Shown here: piece by piece, positions 8,063-14,789 of the stretch
Layout of the letters: every line of letters begins with the position of its first letter
Numbering within the stretch: position 1 is the first letter of the stretch
Source: Candidatus Glassbacteria bacterium RIFCSPLOWO2_12_FULL_58_11
GTDB lineage: Bacteria > Gemmatimonadota > Glassbacteria > GWA2-58-10
Length of the DNA stretch: 16,251 bases
Assembly: GCA_001780825.1 (NCBI GenBank)
Contig: MFIX01000179.1
Coordinates: forward strand, 1-16,251
Reading direction: 5' to 3'
Position numbers and translations under genes: made by a program
Notes under the pieces: generated by a model
Databases searched by the model: none
What the model was told of the DNA's origin: nothing
Seen by the model: only the letters and a program-made list of their open reading frames with translations

Positions 8063-8944
8063 TTACTTTTTCCCATGAGCCAGCGGATTGTCTCCTACCC
8101 AGCGCTCATCGACCGGCTCGCTGGCCGGCTGGTAGCGCGTGTCGATAGTGATCCGGAGACGGTTCTCGGGCGAGCTGTTGTCCAGCGAACAGTGCAGAGT
8201 GAACATGGTGAACACGAGCATGTCCCCAGCCCTGAAATCAGCGGTAAGCCAGCGGCCGCCAAGCTCTTTCTGCACCGCGACCGGGTCCTCGCTGTACCAT
8301 CCGCCCACCGCCCCGCCGTAAGGATTCTTATCCCGGTCCCGGTCCACATCCAGCTTACCGTAAGACTGCTGGAGCCCCTCCTGAAGGTGGGAGTTTTCCA
8401 GGATCAGCAGGGCGCCGTTATTGCGCGGGACATCCCCCACCGGGATCCAGGTAGTATGCAGGTTTTTAGTCCCACGGCCCATGTACACCCAATCGTAATG
8501 GATGCCCGTGTACCCTCCGACCGGTACGGTGCGCACCCAGATATAATCCAGCGGCCGGACCTCGCAGCCGAGGTAGTTTTCATAAAATCTCTTTAGGTTC
8601 CCACGGTGGCAGAGCTCGCGGACCGCCTCGCCGGTGCGCAGGGACTTGAGAAAAGCCTCCTGATCGACAGCCGCGCGGTTCGAGGTCCCCGAGGAAATTG
8701 CCTCGAGCAGGGGCTTGGTTTTATCCAGCTCACCCACCGCGTCCAGCTTTTCCAGAATTTCCCGGCGCGCCGCCAGAACCACATCCCGGTCCAGTCCACC
8801 GCGAATGAACAAATAACCATCCTCGGCCATCCTCCGTCGCAGAGCCGCGGCATCTGCAGCCAGCTCAGTGGACTCTCTCAAAGCTCCGAATTTTTCCGGA
8901 CTGTTATCGAGCGCGATTTTGTTCGAAGTCAGTATTTGCGGCAC
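8063..8944 (-). CDS. Phytanoyl-CoA dioxygenase (PhyH) family Fe(II)/2-oxoglutarate oxygenase
   Basis: The 293-residue product belongs to the PhyH family of non-haem iron oxygenases, which hydroxylate a substrate while decarboxylating 2-oxoglutarate. The metal triad is visible: HYD at residues 149-151 (GYTGIHYDWVYMG) and the distal His251 in FTLHCSLDNS. The 2-oxoglutarate arginine is likely Arg262, possibly Arg264, in SPENRLRITIDTRY. The GDVPRNNGALLILENSH stretch is typical of the core jelly roll. The start is GTG at 8942-8944, because a near-perfect ribosome site (AAAGGAG, 8953-8959) lies 8 nt upstream. The open frame extends 30 more codons upstream, but that part runs through a repeat element and is not conserved-looking. 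Many bacterial PhyH proteins act on small molecules or secondary metabolites rather than phytanoyl-CoA; the substrate is unknown and the neighbours give no clue. Confidence 0.9.
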   Translation of the reverse strand: MPQILTSNKIALDNSPEKFGALRESTELAADAAALRRRMAEDGYLFIRGGLDRDVVLAARREILEKLDAVGELDKTKPLLEAISSGTSNRAAVDQEAFLKSLRTGEAVRELCHRGNLKRFYENYLGCEVRPLDYIWVRTVPVGGYTGIHYDWVYMGRGTKNLHTTWIPVGDVPRNNGALLILENSHLQEGLQQSYGKLDVDRDRDKNPYGGAVGGWYSEDPVAVQKELGGRWLTADFRAGDMLVFTMFTLHCSLDNSSPENRLRITIDTRYQPASEPVDERWVGDNPLAHGKK

Positions 8945-8952
8945 TTTATCAA

Positions 8953-8959
8953 CTCCTTT
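8953..8959 (-). promoter_or_regulatory. Ribosome binding site that sets the PhyH start
   Basis: The minus strand reads AAAGGAG, 8 nt before the GTG at 8944. It is the strongest Shine-Dalgarno match in the window and argues against the longer upstream start at 9034. An adjacent 6-bp hairpin (GTTGGA 8968-8973 with TCCAAC 8979-8984) lies 8 nt upstream of it. Confidence 0.85.
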
Positions 8960-9007
8960 AGAAGTGTGTTGGAGTATTTCCAACGCGGCCGATATTTTCC
9001 AGGCAGC

Positions 9008-9081
9008 GTAGGGGCGGGTTGGCGTGCTTCGCACGGATCTCCGCCATGCCAGGCATGGCTACGGTTGAAACCCGTCCCTAC
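9008..9081. repeat. Cloverleaf-like inverted-repeat element
   Basis: The outer arms GTAGGGGCGGGTT (9008-9020) and AACCCGTCCCTAC (9069-9081) pair over 13 positions, with one G-T pair. Inside are two further dyads: CGTGC/GCACG (9023-9027, 9031-9035) and GCCATGCC/GGCATGGC (9043-9050, 9052-9059). The whole 74 bp could fold as a three-way junction on either strand. GTAGGGRCGGGTT-type ends are familiar from dispersed intergenic repeats in many bacterial genomes (from memory). No coding capacity is seen, and it is probably a non-autonomous repeat. Confidence 0.8.
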
Positions 9082-9086
9082 AAATG

Positions 9087-9114
9087 CTTGTATTTTCTAA
9101 TGTTAAGTTGTCAT
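9087..9114 (-). promoter_or_regulatory. Possible promoter for the PhyH gene
   Basis: On the minus strand, ATGACA (9109-9114) and TACAAG (9087-9092) are separated by 16 bp. This is a moderate match to a sigma70 promoter (5/6 and 4/6). Transcription would begin near 9080, putting the cloverleaf element in the 5' leader. Weak prediction. Confidence 0.3.
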
Positions 9115-9276
9115 AAATAAATCATTTATCTCAATCAGCAATTAACAATGAATATTCAACACGCTGCAGTTCTCGAAGAAATTAATCAGCCTGAATCCAT
9201 TCCATATTCAAAGGTCATCGAAACAGTGTTTGTTAATAAATCTCAATCTCTTTTGCAAATTTACATAACCTGTCGG

Positions 9277-9306
9277 GAAAAATCAATTCCAATGTCCTGA
9301 TTTTTC
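9277..9306 (-). terminator. Candidate hairpin after the cyclic-nucleotide-binding gene
   Basis: GAAAAATCA (9277-9285) and TGATTTTTC (9298-9306) form a perfect 9-bp stem with a 12-nt loop, 43 nt past the stop of the minus-strand gene. The stem is AT-rich and no T-run follows it, so it is a weak terminator candidate at best. Confidence 0.3.
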
Positions 9307-9349
9307 ACTGGTCACCGTGGGATATCTGGTAAAATAACGCGGAAAATTT

Positions 9350-10363
9350 TTAGCGGGCTTTTTTCAGGTTTTCGTATAGTTTTTCGAACTCATCGGCCTG
9401 GAGCAGGATCATCTGGGCCTGGGCGATATCGCCCGAGTTGTAGACAATTGCCTTGTTCTGGGCCACCTTGCTGAATTTCTCCAGCCGGACATGGCCCGAT
9501 ACGGAAAGGTTCTGGAGCTGCAGGATCGCATCTTTTACGCCGTACCCCAGCGTGCTGATACAGTCTTTGACGTAGCGGTCAAAATCATAATGGCTGTAAC
9601 CTTCTTCATCCGTGGGCAGGGCGCCGGCGGAATTTTTCAGGAAGAAAAGGATTTCCTGCGCCTTGTCAGCCAGAAGCGAGTACTTGCGGCTGGGCACGGG
9701 GAATCCCGGGATGTAGCTCAGTTTCTCGGAGAGAAAATCGATAAATGCCCCAAACAGTTGGGGGTCCGGAATTACTATCAGCTTATCATCTTTCCGGTCG
9801 CTTTCCGCGAACTCGATCAGGCCGCTGGTGGTCAGCAGATTGATGATTTCCACGATCTTTTCATGCACGATCGCCAGGACGCGGCAGGCATCCAGCACCG
9901 TTTCCTGATGGGACAGGGCCTTTCCCCTGCCGCGCGCGATACCCTTGAGAGCGGCCAGGGTATGTATAAGCACACAGATACTGTAGAGCAGGCGCTCGCG
10001 CTGGCTGAGCACGCTGACCATCCGGCTGGTGTGCCTTAGCCTGTCGCTCAGGGCGCTGAACAGCGGCCGGACTTCCTTGGGAATGGCATTGAGGATGGCC
10101 TGGAAGCGGCCGCGGTCAACAATGCTGAGCAGGGTCGGCGACTTGGCCGTCACCGTCGCCGAGCGCGGGCTGCCGTCCAGCAGGGACATCTCGCCGAATA
10201 TGCTGCCCGGACCGAGAGTATCCAGCACGACCCGCTGGCCCTCGATAATCTTGGTAATTTCCACTTCGCCGGCCAGGATGATATACGCGCTGTCACCCGG
10301 GGTGTTCTCGCGCAGGATCACCTGTCCGGATTCAAAGCGGTGACTTTTGCTTTTCTCAACCAT
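9350..10363 (-). CDS. Cyclic-nucleotide-binding (CRP/FNR-like) regulator with extended C-terminus
   Basis: The N-terminal part is a cNMP-binding beta-barrel (residues about 8-95 from Met at 10363), with FESGQVILRENTPGDSAYIILAGEVEI and a full phosphate-binding cassette FGEMSLLDGSPRSATVTA (56-73; Glu58 and Arg67 as in CAP). A helix about 95-125 follows, then a winged-helix-like segment (about 150-200: DACRVLAIVHEKIVEIINLLTTSGLIEF). A further 130 residues may hold a second winged helix (KDCISTLGYGVKDAILQLQNLSVSGHV). It is predicted to sense cAMP or a similar nucleotide in the cytoplasm and probably bind DNA, but its helix-turn-helix is unlike the standard CRP signature. The frame is open to an ATG at 10504, adding 47 non-conserved residues. 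I prefer the start at 10363 because the domain begins there; neither start has a clear ribosome site. Confidence 0.82.
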   Translation of the reverse strand: MVEKSKSHRFESGQVILRENTPGDSAYIILAGEVEITKIIEGQRVVLDTLGPGSIFGEMSLLDGSPRSATVTAKSPTLLSIVDRGRFQAILNAIPKEVRPLFSALSDRLRHTSRMVSVLSQRERLLYSICVLIHTLAALKGIARGRGKALSHQETVLDACRVLAIVHEKIVEIINLLTTSGLIEFAESDRKDDKLIVIPDPQLFGAFIDFLSEKLSYIPGFPVPSRKYSLLADKAQEILFFLKNSAGALPTDEEGYSHYDFDRYVKDCISTLGYGVKDAILQLQNLSVSGHVRLEKFSKVAQNKAIVYNSGDIAQAQMILLQADEFEKLYENLKKAR

Positions 10364-10511
10364 TACGCTGGATGATAGTCGTGTTGAATTTTCAAAGATT
10401 CCGGGAAGCGGGTAATTAGCTTGCTTTCCGCAACCGGGTTCTGTCAGGAGAATCGGACTGCCGGACCGACACTTTAATATTTCACTCGCCGGACTGAAAA
10501 TCATTTTTTGA

Positions 10512-10541
10512 ACTTTAACACAAACCGGAGCATTCGGGCAA
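10512..10541 (-). promoter_or_regulatory. Possible promoter upstream of the cyclic-nucleotide-binding gene
   Basis: On the minus strand, TTGCCC (10536-10541) and TAAAGT (10512-10517) are 18 bp apart. An AT-only 12-bp palindrome (AATATTAATATT, 10540-10551) overlaps the -35 side. If real, transcription would begin at about the ATG at 10504, which favours the shorter protein. Weak. Confidence 0.25.
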
Positions 10542-10675
10542 TATTAATATTAAAATCCATACTGCTATTACATTATGGCTTGCTAATTAATTCCGCAGAT
10601 TTTCCCGGGCCGGCCCATTCCCCTGCTCTCCGGCCACCCGATTTTTGCGAACCAATGTCCACCCCGATATGACTC

Positions 10676-12454
10676 TTATTTAATCTCCAGCAGGTATTCC
10701 AGCGGTCCCTGGTCGATCCGCTCCGCGCTGGAGAGGATCCCCACCGCGCCGGAAAGCCCACCGTGGCCATCCACATCGTAATTGAAAAATGGCAGGAATG
10801 GAAATCTAAGGCTGGTCTTGCCCTCGGGAACGCTCAGGCGCCATTTATCCGTTTCAAGGCTGCCGCCGAGGGCGTTTTCCGCGACCTGCATGCGCTGTTC
10901 GGAAAGAGTGTATGAAGCAGCCTCCCGTCCCGCGGCAATTTTCCAGCCGGTCTTGAGCTGGAGCTGGAGGTTGCATTCATAACGGTTGGGCCAGAGCTGC
11001 GGCTCGGCCAGCTCGGTGTAAGAAGCGGAAAAGGCAGCCTTGCGCTCATCCAGAATCCTCACCTTCAGCGCCCCGCGGAAAGTCTCGAAGCCCAGTTCGA
11101 GAGTGGCGCTGTCGCCCGCGGCGGTAATCCGGCTGCTCAGGGGCTGGTAATCCACGCCGCTGTTGCTGGGTTCCATCAGCAGGGTGGAAATCTGCGGCTG
11201 GCGCTTGGTGTTGCCGCCGCCGATCACCAGCCCGGTCCCGGAATGCCAAATTTCGAGGTAGGTGTAACGGTCCAGGAAAAAGCGGTTGCCCTCCCAGGGC
11301 CGGCTGATAATTCCGGACAGGGTAATTGTCCAGGGTCCGCGCCGCATGAGATAAGCGCCGCTGGCGAGGCGGAAGTCGAAGCTTTTCATTTCCTGCGGGA
11401 TGGCCGTTTCCTCCCCCGGCTCGCTGTATTTTATCGCATCCACATAGCGCGAGAGGGCCACCGGGTCGAGGCGCTTGAGCTCCCCGGACTCGATCCGCGC
11501 CAGGTAGGCCTCGGTCATCACCCGGCAGAATCGCCGCCCATCCGGGAAATGGCTCAGGGCCATCAGCCCCCGGACCGGGGTAAAACCGCTGTCGTAACGG
11601 TTGCGCTCATCGATAACCGCCACCGGCGAGCCATCCGGGTAGGTAAAAGCCAGCAGGAAATCCTTTGTCCGCCGCAGGGCCTCCAGGGCTTCCCGGTCGC
11701 CGGTCCAGGCATAATACAGTCCCACCCCATCCATGGTCAGCCAGCTGTAGCGCACCACCGGCCCAGCGTGCTCGGCCCAGTAGCCATCCGGGTTCTGTGT
11801 CCGCACCAGCGCGTGGAAAGCCCGCAGGGCCAGGCCGCACCATTCCGGCTTGTCCAGGATTTTTCCCGCCAGATAAACCGCCGCGGAATAATAGCCGTAG
11901 TGGTTGGGGCTGCTGCCTATCTCTACCGCGGTCAGATGCGGCTTGCCCTCGGTTTTCTCCAGGTAGCCGGCGTAAATCGTGCACCAGCGCGTGAATCCGG
12001 CCTTCCAGCTCCGCTGCTGTTCGGCGGTGAGCTCCTGCTCCACCTGCTGGTAAGCGGCCATCCAGGCATAGACCGCCCAGTGGCTCATGGGCCAGAAGGA
12101 GGCCGGCTCGAAAGCGGCCAGGTAATTCCCACAGCGTTTGACCGCCTCCAGCACCCGCTTGTCGCCGAAATACGGGTTGCCGGGATATTTTGTCGAATAG
12201 AGCCAGGCCAGGGGGTAAATCACCATCTGGTCGTTTTCAGCGAGAATTGCCGATCCGGCCCTTCTTGCGGCGAAAGGCGGAGCGAAAACTCCCCGCGGAT
12301 CCTGGTTTTCCAGCAGGGATTCCACCGGCTTGACCAGCAAGCGGACATATAGCCCAGCCACTGAGGGTGGATTCGCCGCGTACCCCGGGTCATTGGCCAG
12401 GCAGGAAACGAGCAGAATCGGTAATAAAAATTTTACTAACCTTCCGCTATTCAT
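10676..12454 (-). CDS. Predicted lipoprotein, alpha/alpha-toroid plus beta-sandwich (polysaccharide lyase/heparinase-like)
   Basis: The 592-residue product starts at ATG 12452-12454, with GGAG 9 nt upstream (12464-12467); an in-frame TTG at 12469 overlaps this ribosome site and is less likely. It begins with a lipoprotein signal (MNSGRLVKFLLPILLVSC; lipobox LVSC, Cys18), so it should be anchored in a membrane facing the periplasm or outside. The N-terminal 340 residues are rich in aromatic-lined helices typical of alpha/alpha toroids (WPMSHWAVYAWMAAYQQV; SSPNHYGYYSAAVYLAGKIL; NPDGYWAEHAGP; YSWLTMDGVGLYYAWTGDREAL). The C-terminal 230 residues are beta-rich with RRGPWTITLSG and GFETFRGALKVRILDERKAAF. 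This two-part layout is that of heparinase II/III-like and related polysaccharide lyases. Asn184-His185-Tyr186 (NHY) could be catalytic (inference). The exact family and substrate are not recognised, so it could also be a non-enzymatic toroid protein. Confidence 0.75.
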   Translation of the reverse strand: MNSGRLVKFLLPILLVSCLANDPGYAANPPSVAGLYVRLLVKPVESLLENQDPRGVFAPPFAARRAGSAILAENDQMVIYPLAWLYSTKYPGNPYFGDKRVLEAVKRCGNYLAAFEPASFWPMSHWAVYAWMAAYQQVEQELTAEQQRSWKAGFTRWCTIYAGYLEKTEGKPHLTAVEIGSSPNHYGYYSAAVYLAGKILDKPEWCGLALRAFHALVRTQNPDGYWAEHAGPVVRYSWLTMDGVGLYYAWTGDREALEALRRTKDFLLAFTYPDGSPVAVIDERNRYDSGFTPVRGLMALSHFPDGRRFCRVMTEAYLARIESGELKRLDPVALSRYVDAIKYSEPGEETAIPQEMKSFDFRLASGAYLMRRGPWTITLSGIISRPWEGNRFFLDRYTYLEIWHSGTGLVIGGGNTKRQPQISTLLMEPSNSGVDYQPLSSRITAAGDSATLELGFETFRGALKVRILDERKAAFSASYTELAEPQLWPNRYECNLQLQLKTGWKIAAGREAASYTLSEQRMQVAENALGGSLETDKWRLSVPEGKTSLRFPFLPFFNYDVDGHGGLSGAVGILSSAERIDQGPLEYLLEIK

Positions 12455-12487
12455 ATTCGTATTCTCCAATCATTTTTGGCAGGTAAA

Positions 12488-12493
12488 ATTATA
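12488..12493 (-). promoter_or_regulatory. Candidate -10 box for the toroid lipoprotein gene
   Basis: The minus strand has a perfect TATAAT (12488-12493), 33 nt before the ATG at 12454. No good -35 box is found 16-18 bp upstream, so an activator may be needed, or the match is chance in an AT-rich stretch. Confidence 0.4.
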
Positions 12494-12550
12494 AGCTCGA
12501 ATGCTCAATATTATTGCCTCTCGAAACGTCTGGCAAGCCATATCATAAAT

Positions 12551-12595
12551 GGCGATTTGGGACAAAACGCCCATGGCCCCACTTGACAAATCGCC
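12551..12595. promoter_or_regulatory. Operator-like dyad upstream of the TetR gene
   Basis: GGCGATTTG (12551-12559) and CAAATCGCC (12587-12595) are perfect 9-bp inverted repeats centred at 12573, where a CCATGG palindrome lies (12571-12576). The right arm starts on the last two bases of the -35 box of the efflux promoter. The position fits a repressor site for the TetR protein encoded just downstream. The 36-bp spacing of the arms is long for one TetR dimer, so two dimers or looping are possible (inference). Confidence 0.6.
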
Positions 12596-12611
12596 GCTCA
12601 ATTTATAAAAT
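12583..12611 (+). promoter_or_regulatory. Strong sigma70-type promoter of the efflux operon
   Basis: TTGACA (12583-12588) is followed after 17 bp by TAAAAT (12606-12611), a 6/6 and 5/6 match with ideal spacing. Transcription would start near 12618, about 37 nt before the TetR start codon. A short dyad TTATT-CC-AATAA (12619-12630) sits at the predicted start site. Confidence 0.8.
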
Positions 12612-12654
12612 GAACCCCTTATTCCAATAAATGACCGGAGAGTCAGCCTAAGAA

Positions 12655-13287
12655 ATGCCAAAAATAAAAGAAAAACGCAAGCGCCTGCTCGAGCAGTTTA
12701 CCCGACGGCAAATCAAGGAAGCCGTGGCGCAGATTATCACCAGCGTGGGAGTCCAGGACCTGACCATGGACAAGATCGCGGTGGAGGCCGGAGTGGCCAA
12801 GGGCACGCTCTATCGTTATTTCAGCACCAAAAACGAGCTGCTCCGCGATACTGTGGACACCTGCCTGGCCCAGATGGTAGAGGAACTGCAGGCGATCCTG
12901 GAGAGCCGGCTCCCGGCCGAGGAACGATTGGGAAAGATGATCTCCCGTCACTTGAGTTTTTTCGATGAGCACCGGGACTTTTTCCGGGTACTGCTCTACG
13001 AGCGGAACCTGTGCCAGTCCAGCCGTGCACGCTCTGGCAACAGCGTGTACCGCTCTTTTGTCGAGAAAACAGCCGGAGTCATCGCGGAGGGCACCCGCTC
13101 CGGAGTTTTTCGCCCGGTGCCGCCGCTTAAAGCGGCGATGGTCATTATCGAGTCCAATATCGCGGTGATCAGCCAGCGGCTGCTGGTCGCCCGGCCCGAG
13201 CCGTTGGAGAAAGAAGCTGAGGAGCTGCGGGATTTTTTCCTCTACGGGTTAGCCAGCCGGCCGCGACAAAATGCGGAGCATCCATGA
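12655..13287 (+). CDS. TetR/AcrR-family transcriptional repressor of the efflux operon
   Basis: The 210-residue protein has the TetR N-terminal DNA-binding domain (about residues 12-62), with helix-turn-helix LTMDKIAVEAGVAKGTLYRYF at 36-56 and the usual FSTKNELL that follows. The C-terminal 145 residues form the helical ligand-binding and dimer domain, which varies between members. It is cytoplasmic and predicted to repress its own operon until a pump substrate binds. It is the first gene of the operon, under the 12583-12611 promoter with an operator-like dyad. A GGAG core lies about 14 nt upstream of the ATG, rather far for a ribosome site. Its stop overlaps the next ATG (ATGA), so channel and regulator are co-translated. 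The ligand is unknown. Confidence 0.93.
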   Translation: MPKIKEKRKRLLEQFTRRQIKEAVAQIITSVGVQDLTMDKIAVEAGVAKGTLYRYFSTKNELLRDTVDTCLAQMVEELQAILESRLPAEERLGKMISRHLSFFDEHRDFFRVLLYERNLCQSSRARSGNSVYRSFVEKTAGVIAEGTRSGVFRPVPPLKAAMVIIESNIAVISQRLLVARPEPLEKEAEELRDFFLYGLASRPRQNAEHP

Positions 13288-14789
13288 TCCAGCTTTTTTT
13301 AACTCGCCTTAGCGTGCCTAAACTTATCTGCGCCGGAGCGATACTCTCCCTGCCGCTGCTGGGACCGGCTGGCTGCTCGGCTGTCCTGAAAGGCAGCGCC
13401 GTATCTCAGACCGCGGCCCGGCCGAGTGTCCAGTGGCAGCCGCCCCAGAAGATGCCGCTGCCCGTGGATACGGTTTCCAAAGCCGCAAAAGTGCCGCCGG
13501 AGGTGCTGGCGAACCTGCAGAGCCTGACTCTGGAACAGATCGTCGATATCGCCCTGCGGAACAACCCGGATACCCGGACAAGCTGGGCCTCGGCGGTTGC
13601 CGCGGCGGCTAAATTGAACAGCGAAAAAGGGGCCTGGTTGCCCAGCTTCGATGTGCAGGCCAACGCCAATAAATCGCAAGGCTCGGTGGCCGCCGGCCGC
13701 TTTTCATTCAACCAGTTTACCTACGGCCCCTCGGTCAGCCTGAACTACATACTTTTCGATTTCGGCAAGCGTGGGGCGGATATCGACGCCGCCCGCCAGG
13801 CCATGTACTCGAGGAATTTCACCCACAACTCCACGCTGCAGAATGTGGTCCTGCTGGTGGAGACGGCTTATTTCAAATATCTGAACGCGAAAGCCCTCTT
13901 TCAGGCCGAGGAGACCTCATTCAAGGAGGCCCGGGAAAACCTGGAGGCCGCCGAGCAGCGACACAAGGCCGGGCTGGCTACAATCGCCGATGTCCTGCAG
14001 GCCAAGACCACTGTCTCCCAGGCCCAGCTCGGCCTTCAGGATGTGGAGGGCCGGATCAAGACCATCCGCGGAGCCCTGGCCACGGCCATCGGCCTGGACG
14101 CCAATGTCGAGTACGATGTCGGCTTCCTGCCGAACGAGCTGCCGGTGAATCTGGTTTCCGAAACCGTCGATAACCTGATCGCCCAGGCCGAGAGTTTGAG
14201 ACCCGACCTGGCCGCGGCTGGCGCTTCGGTCCGCGAGGCTGAGGCAAACGTCCTGTCGAAAAACGCTGAGCGCCTCCCTTCGATAGCGCTCAGCGGGCTG
14301 ATCGGCAGGGACTATTTCAACAGCCGGGACCGCTACAGCAACAACAAGCGGGCCGGCGTGGCGCTCAGCTTCCCGCTGTTCAGCGGCTTCTCGATGGAGA
14401 ACGATGTCCTCGAGGCGCAGGCCGAGGCCGAGGCCGCGCGGGGAAGGTTTAAATCACTGAAAAACAGGGTCGTGCTGGATGTCTGGACCAGCTATTACAC
14501 CATGAAAACCGCCTCCCAGCGCATGGAGACCAGCAAAGACCTGCTGGCCAGCGCCACGGAATCGCACCAGGTCGCCCTAGAGCGCTACAAGGCCGGAGTA
14601 GGCAGCATGCTGGAGCTGCTTGCGGCGCAATCCACCCTGGAGAATGCCCGCGCCCTGGAGGTCATGGCACGCACCGACTGGCTGCTCTCTATCGCCCAGC
14701 TCGCTCATGATACTGGAACGCTATGGACTTATGAAGAAACCGCCGGGGGCTTCAAGACCGGACAACCGGAAAAGGAAGAGCAAAAATGA
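13284..14789 (+). CDS. TolC-like outer-membrane efflux channel (OEP family)
   Basis: The 501-residue product is an outer-membrane factor that forms the exit duct of a tripartite pump as a trimer. It has two OEP repeats, about residues 80-270 (SLTLEQIVDIALRNNPDTRT; LNYILFDFGKRGADIDAAR) and 295-485 (ESLRPDLAAAGASVREAEANV; ALERYKAGVGSMLELLAAQS). Both are strongly heptad-like, as expected for the alpha-barrel. The signal region ends in PLLGPAGC (Cys31), so it is probably a NodT-type lipoprotein, though Pro at -3 is not the standard lipobox. The start overlaps the TetR stop (ATGA), with GGAG 5 nt upstream (13275-13278). Being encoded with its pump, it is likely dedicated to this system. Confidence 0.93.
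   Translation: MIQLFLTRLSVPKLICAGAILSLPLLGPAGCSAVLKGSAVSQTAARPSVQWQPPQKMPLPVDTVSKAAKVPPEVLANLQSLTLEQIVDIALRNNPDTRTSWASAVAAAAKLNSEKGAWLPSFDVQANANKSQGSVAAGRFSFNQFTYGPSVSLNYILFDFGKRGADIDAARQAMYSRNFTHNSTLQNVVLLVETAYFKYLNAKALFQAEETSFKEARENLEAAEQRHKAGLATIADVLQAKTTVSQAQLGLQDVEGRIKTIRGALATAIGLDANVEYDVGFLPNELPVNLVSETVDNLIAQAESLRPDLAAAGASVREAEANVLSKNAERLPSIALSGLIGRDYFNSRDRYSNNKRAGVALSFPLFSGFSMENDVLEAQAEAEAARGRFKSLKNRVVLDVWTSYYTMKTASQRMETSKDLLASATESHQVALERYKAGVGSMLELLAAQSTLENARALEVMARTDWLLSIAQLAHDTGTLWTYEETAGGFKTGQPEKEEQK

Larger units (their letters stand above)
8945..9349. other. 405-nt intergenic region
   Basis: This is the only gap over 300 nt. The left part holds the PhyH ribosome site, a small hairpin and the cloverleaf element. 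The rest (9082-9349) is clearly AT-rich compared with the genes. It contains a dyad ATAAAT-C-ATTTAT (9117-9129) and a 9-bp inverted repeat (9277-9306). I see no coding region or RNA gene there. Confidence 0.7.

Noticed and set aside
10607..10616. GGGCCGGCCC palindrome after the toroid gene as a terminator
   Set aside because: It is only a 10-bp self-complementary block with no loop and no T-run on either strand.
11243..12352. 369-codon + frame opposite the toroid lipoprotein
   Set aside because: It is antisense to a gene with a lipoprotein signal and a good ribosome site. The composition (Gly/Pro/Arg/His) is that of a GC-rich shadow and there are no motifs.
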